DNA from: an uncultured Faecalicatena sp.
GTDB taxonomy: Bacteria > Bacillota > Clostridia > Lachnospirales > Lachnospiraceae
NCBI GenBank assembly: GCA_902489075.1
Contig: CABTYO010000028.1
Coordinates: forward strand, 1-23,999
Reading direction: 5' to 3'
Length of the DNA: 23,999 bases
Shown: piece after piece, positions 21,335 to 23,999 of the stretch
How the letters are laid out: every line of letters begins with the position of its first letter
Position numbering within the stretch: the stretch's first letter is position 1
Position numbers and translations under genes: made by a program
The notes under the pieces: model-generated
The model's input: only the letters and a program-made list of their open reading frames with translations
Databases searched by the model: none
Told to the model about the DNA's origin: nothing

Positions 21335-22654
21335 TTATTTCTTCTTTCTGTTCGCAAGGGCAATCTTACGCATGGAACCGATGGACTGCTTCAGCGGCCT
21401 CTTAGCCGGACATACGTAACTGCAGGAACCACATTCTACACATTCCAGACCGTTCTGTGCCGTAAATGTCTCCTCGTCGTGGCGCTCCGCATAGTCTGCA
21501 AGCCTGGATGGAATGATCCGGCTCGGGCATACTTCCACACAGCGTCCGCAGTTGATGCATGCGCCTGGCTTATACTTTGCAACCTCATCCTCCGTAAACG
21601 CCAGAATAGAGGAAGAAGTCTTTGTGATCGGAGTGTCTAAGGTCATCATGGCAAATCCCATCATCGGACCGCCTGAAATCACTTTCTTCGGCTCGTTCTT
21701 AAATCCGCCTGCTGCTTCCACAAGCTCCTGCTGGTTCGTTCCGAGAAGCACCTTAAAGTTGCCCGGTTTCTCCACTGCATCTCCACTGACGGTTACCACA
21801 CGCTCCATCAAAGGCTTTCCTTCGATGACTGCGCGGTGGATGCTGACCAGTGTCTCCACATTATCAACGATACATCCCGCATCTGCCGGAAGCATGGAGG
21901 AATTGATCGCACGCTTTGTTACCGCATAGATCAGCTGGCGCTCTGCCCCCTGAGGATACTTTGTCTGGAGAGTCTTCACTTCCATACGCGGCTCATCCTT
22001 CACAGCCTCTTTTAACTTCTCAATACAATCCTTTTTATTATCTTCTACTCCAAAGAGCCCCTTTGCATTCGGGAACAGGGAAAGAACCACTCTCATCCCG
22101 CTTACAAGCTCTTCTGTGTTCTCTAACATTCTCCGGTAGTCCGCTGTGATATAGGGTTCGCACTCTGCACAGTTGGCTATAATATAGTCGATCTTGTCAG
22201 GTTCCTTCGGTGAAAGCTTAACTCTCGTAGGGAAACCTGCGCCGCCCATTCCGACAATTCCGGCTTCGCCGATCATGCCGATGACCTCCTCCTTACTGAG
22301 TTCATCAAACGGCTTTACCGCAGGGTATTCCACCTCTGCATACTCCCCATCATTCTCAATCACGATACAGTCCACTTTGCTTCCTGTAGGATTGAAATGC
22401 TTTTCCAGACCTTTGACTGTACCTGAAACAGATGCATAGACCGGAGCAGATACAAACCCGCCGGCTTCAGCAATCTTCTGGCCTTTTAACACATGGTCGC
22501 CCTTATTAACGACTGGACTCGCCGGGGCGCCGATATGCTGTGAAAGCGGATACACCAAATCGCCCTTCGGCAGTACTTCGGTAATAGGCTGATCCTTTGC
22601 CAGACTTTTACCGTCATTTGGATGAATTCCACCTTTAAAAGTTAAAAGTCCCAT
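21335..22654 (-). CDS. rnfC: Rnf complex subunit RnfC (NADH-binding side)
   Basis: 439 aa. A barrel-sandwich hybrid N-terminus (GGIHPNDGK, SAPVYASVSGTVKGL), the flavin/NAD site GMGGAGFPTRVK (135-146), a SLBB-type region and two C-terminal 4Fe-4S motifs, C366-x2-C-x2-C-x3-C376 and C405-x2-C-x2-C-x3-C415. It is the peripheral subunit that reduces NAD+. Start ATG 22654 with GGAAGG 9 nt upstream. First gene of the operon; a possible -10 and a palindrome lie 40 nt upstream, without a clear -35. Confidence 0.97.
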   Translation of the reverse strand: MGLLTFKGGIHPNDGKSLAKDQPITEVLPKGDLVYPLSQHIGAPASPVVNKGDHVLKGQKIAEAGGFVSAPVYASVSGTVKGLEKHFNPTGSKVDCIVIENDGEYAEVEYPAVKPFDELSKEEVIGMIGEAGIVGMGGAGFPTRVKLSPKEPDKIDYIIANCAECEPYITADYRRMLENTEELVSGMRVVLSLFPNAKGLFGVEDNKKDCIEKLKEAVKDEPRMEVKTLQTKYPQGAERQLIYAVTKRAINSSMLPADAGCIVDNVETLVSIHRAVIEGKPLMERVVTVSGDAVEKPGNFKVLLGTNQQELVEAAGGFKNEPKKVISGGPMMGFAMMTLDTPITKTSSSILAFTEDEVAKYKPGACINCGRCVEVCPSRIIPSRLADYAERHDEETFTAQNGLECVECGSCSYVCPAKRPLKQSIGSMRKIALANRKKK

Positions 22655-22681
22655 TCTTTACTACCTTCCTTTCTCTTATCG

Positions 22682-22698
22682 CAATACTTGTATTGTAC
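22682..22698 (-). promoter_or_regulatory. Palindrome overlapping a candidate -10 box of the rnf operon
   Basis: CAATAC-TT-GTATTG (22682-22695) is a perfect 6+6 inverted repeat. On the minus strand it overlaps TACAAT (22693-22698), a candidate -10 box. No -35 close to consensus is seen at 16-18 nt. It could be a repressor operator for the Rnf genes; it does not resemble the Rex consensus. Confidence 0.4.
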
Positions 22699-22784
22699 TA
22701 AAAATTGTGTCTAAAATCTAGTAAATTAATATATTTAATTGCATAAAAATCCATACATCTTGATGTTTTTTTAACATTTGTCGC

Positions 22785-22819
22785 AAAATAAAGATAGAGG
22801 CTTCTTCAGCCTCTATCTT
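22785..22819 (-). terminator. Terminator after the S1-domain gene
   Basis: An 11-bp perfect stem, AAGATAGAGGC (22791-22801) with GCCTCTATCTT (22809-22819), loop of 7, followed on the minus strand by TATTTT. It lies 31 nt after the S1 stop and separates ispH-S1 from the rnf operon. Confidence 0.8.
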
Positions 22820-22849
22820 ATATCTATAATATTTAATATAGATTTATTC

Positions 22850-23932
22850 CTATTCTTCTGTCTCAGGAACTTCCTGTGCTTCCGGCTCAAGTGCCTTCAT
22901 GCTCAGGCTGATCTTCCTGTCAGCTTCATTCAGGTCAACGATCTTGGCAGTGATCTCCTGTCCGATGGAAAGTACATCAGACGGCTTCTCAACGTGTGCC
23001 CTGGAAATCTGGGAAACATGAAGCAGTGCATCAACTCCCGGTGCAAGCTCAACAAATGCGCCGAAGTCTGTCATACGTGCAACTCTTCCTGTAATCACCT
23101 TGCCTGCTGCAAAATCTTCTGCAGCGTTAGCCCACGGGTTCGTCTCCGGGAACTTCAGGCTTAATGCCACCTTTGTATCGTTGATATCTTTTACAAGAAC
23201 TTTTAACGTATCCCCTACCTGGAAGACTTTCTTAGGATTCTCTACCCTTCCCCAGGACATCTCGGAGATATGTAACAGTCCGTCAACACCTCCAAGGTCA
23301 ATAAATGCACCAAAATCTGTTACATTCTTAACAGTTCCTTCGATTGTATCACCGATCTGCAGCTTCGCAAACAGCTCTTTCTGCTTCTCAGCTCTCTCTG
23401 CTACAAGCAGCTGTCTTCTGTCACCGATCACACGGTTTCTTCTCGGGTTGAATTCGCTGATTACAAACTCAATCTCCTGTCCTTCATACTTGCTTAAATC
23501 CTTCTCATAAGAATCGGATACAAGGCTTGCCGGAATAAATACACGTGCCTCATCAACTGTTGCACATAATCCACCGCCGAGGATCTGGGTAACTGTTGCC
23601 TTGAGAACTTCTTTGTTCTCGAAAGCTTCTCTTAATCTCTCGTTGCCCTTCTCTGCTGCAAGTCTCTTATAAGTCAGGAGAACCTGACCCTCACCGTCAT
23701 TCACCTTTAAAACTTTCACTGTTAAAGGATCTCCGACCTTGATCACTGTTGTCAGGTCAAGAGACTGATCGTTAGAATACTCACTCTTTGTGATGATACC
23801 ATCTGCTTTATATCCGATATTCAGGATAATCTCATCTGGCTTCACGTCAATGACTGTACCCTCAACTACCTCTCCATTGTGAATTGTTTTAAATGACTCG
23901 TCTAACATTTGTTCAAAAGATAATTCTGACAT
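22850..23932 (-). CDS. rpsA: Four-domain S1 RNA-binding protein (30S ribosomal protein S1-like)
   Basis: 360 aa. Four S1 (OB-fold) repeats at about residues 18-90, 107-175, 192-262 and 276-347; the third and fourth have the canonical VTDFGAFIDLGGVDGLLHIS and MTDFGAFVELAPGVDALLHVS-type cores, the first two are diverged. An acidic tail follows. It is shorter than the six-domain proteobacterial S1 and is the usual clostridial type, so a role in mRNA binding at the ribosome is likely but not certain. Start ATG 23932 with GAGGAGG 9 nt upstream. It overlaps ispH by 20 nt out of frame; in many clostridia the two are one fused protein. Confidence 0.93.
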   Translation of the reverse strand: MSELSFEQMLDESFKTIHNGEVVEGTVIDVKPDEIILNIGYKADGIITKSEYSNDQSLDLTTVIKVGDPLTVKVLKVNDGEGQVLLTYKRLAAEKGNERLREAFENKEVLKATVTQILGGGLCATVDEARVFIPASLVSDSYEKDLSKYEGQEIEFVISEFNPRRNRVIGDRRQLLVAERAEKQKELFAKLQIGDTIEGTVKNVTDFGAFIDLGGVDGLLHISEMSWGRVENPKKVFQVGDTLKVLVKDINDTKVALSLKFPETNPWANAAEDFAAGKVITGRVARMTDFGAFVELAPGVDALLHVSQISRAHVEKPSDVLSIGQEITAKIVDLNEADRKISLSMKALEPEAQEVPETEE

Positions 23933-23999
23933 TATTTTGAACCTCCTCAATTATATTGTTGGGCGTGGATGCCCCTGCTGTAATACCTACTGTTTCCAC
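23913..23999 (-). CDS. ispH: 4-hydroxy-3-methylbut-2-enyl diphosphate reductase (IspH), C-terminal end
   Basis: Only 28 codons and a TGA are in the window; the 5' part continues beyond base 23999. The sequence VGITAGASTPNNIIEEV is the conserved C-terminus of IspH, the Fe-S enzyme of the last step of the non-mevalonate isoprenoid pathway. After IIEEVQ the frame runs on for eight codons and stops inside the S1 gene. The GAGGAGG within its coding sequence (Glu-Glu) is also the ribosome binding site of S1, which indicates translational coupling. Confidence 0.88.
   Translation of the reverse strand: METVGITAGASTPNNIIEEVQNNVRIIF

Noticed and set aside
22763..22777. ATGTT-T5-AACAT inverted repeat considered as a Rex (NADH-sensing) site for the rnf operon
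   Set aside because: The half-sites do not match the TTGTTAA/TTAACAA-type Rex consensus, and A/T-rich DNA produces such short dyads by chance.

Overview
The window looks like the end of a draft contig from a spore-forming, anaerobic Firmicute, most likely Lachnospiraceae. This is an inference from gene content: a complete Rnf operon in the order C-D-G-E-A-B, a GerW/YtfJ spore protein, ispH directly followed by a ribosomal S1-type gene, a U32/DUF3656 protein, a Gx transporter with a NusG-II protein, and strong AGGAGG ribosome binding sites. The first 22 bases are not genomic. They match the 3' end of the Illumina TruSeq read-2 adapter and cut off the first gene.

Layout, left to right (almost everything is on the minus strand). 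(1) 23-2226: fakA/yloV (truncated by the adapter), an Asp23/Gls24 protein with its own promoter, and a cytidylate kinase-like protein. (2) 2427-5129: poorly characterised small genes (a 73-aa orphan, a Cys/His-rich protein, a two-helix membrane protein, a DUF4304-like protein, a DUF6483 protein), then an HD-domain phosphohydrolase. (3) 5130-5660: a divergent intergenic region with two good promoters and an unexplained inverted repeat, then rpmB (L28) on the plus strand with its terminator. (4) 5681-13735: a probable cell-envelope, division and sporulation operon read leftwards from a promoter before zapA: zapA, a U32 (RlhA-like) protein, a SEDS glycosyltransferase, a class B PBP, an orphan gene, a DUF2953/YtfI-like gene, ytfJ and a 45-aa membrane protein, ending at a clear terminator. 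(5) 13869-16464: NusG-II protein, Gx transporter, ruvA, ruvB, from one promoter. (6) 16477-22698: apbE on the plus strand converging on the rnfCDGEAB operon, with a shared terminator between them. (7) 22784-23999: an S1-domain protein, overlapped by the 3' end of ispH, which runs off the window.

Functionally, the right half is an energy-conservation module. The Rnf complex moves electrons from reduced ferredoxin to NAD+ while pumping ions. ApbE, a lipoprotein, attaches FMN to RnfD and RnfG, both of which carry visible flavinylation motifs. The NusG-II and Gx genes beside apbE may belong to the same extracytosolic flavin pathway (inference). The left half is housekeeping: SEDS + bPBP for wall synthesis, ZapA for division, RuvAB for recombination, and the YtfI/YtfJ pair for sporulation.

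No tRNA, rRNA, CRISPR array, insertion sequence or prophage was seen. No gene-free stretch exceeds 300 bases; the longest is 5130-5422. The most unusual points are the 146-nt out-of-frame overlap of the SEDS and PBP genes, the out-of-frame ispH/S1 overlap where relatives often have a fusion, a Cys-rich tail on RnfE, the inverted repeat at 5241-5310, and the adapter at the contig end.
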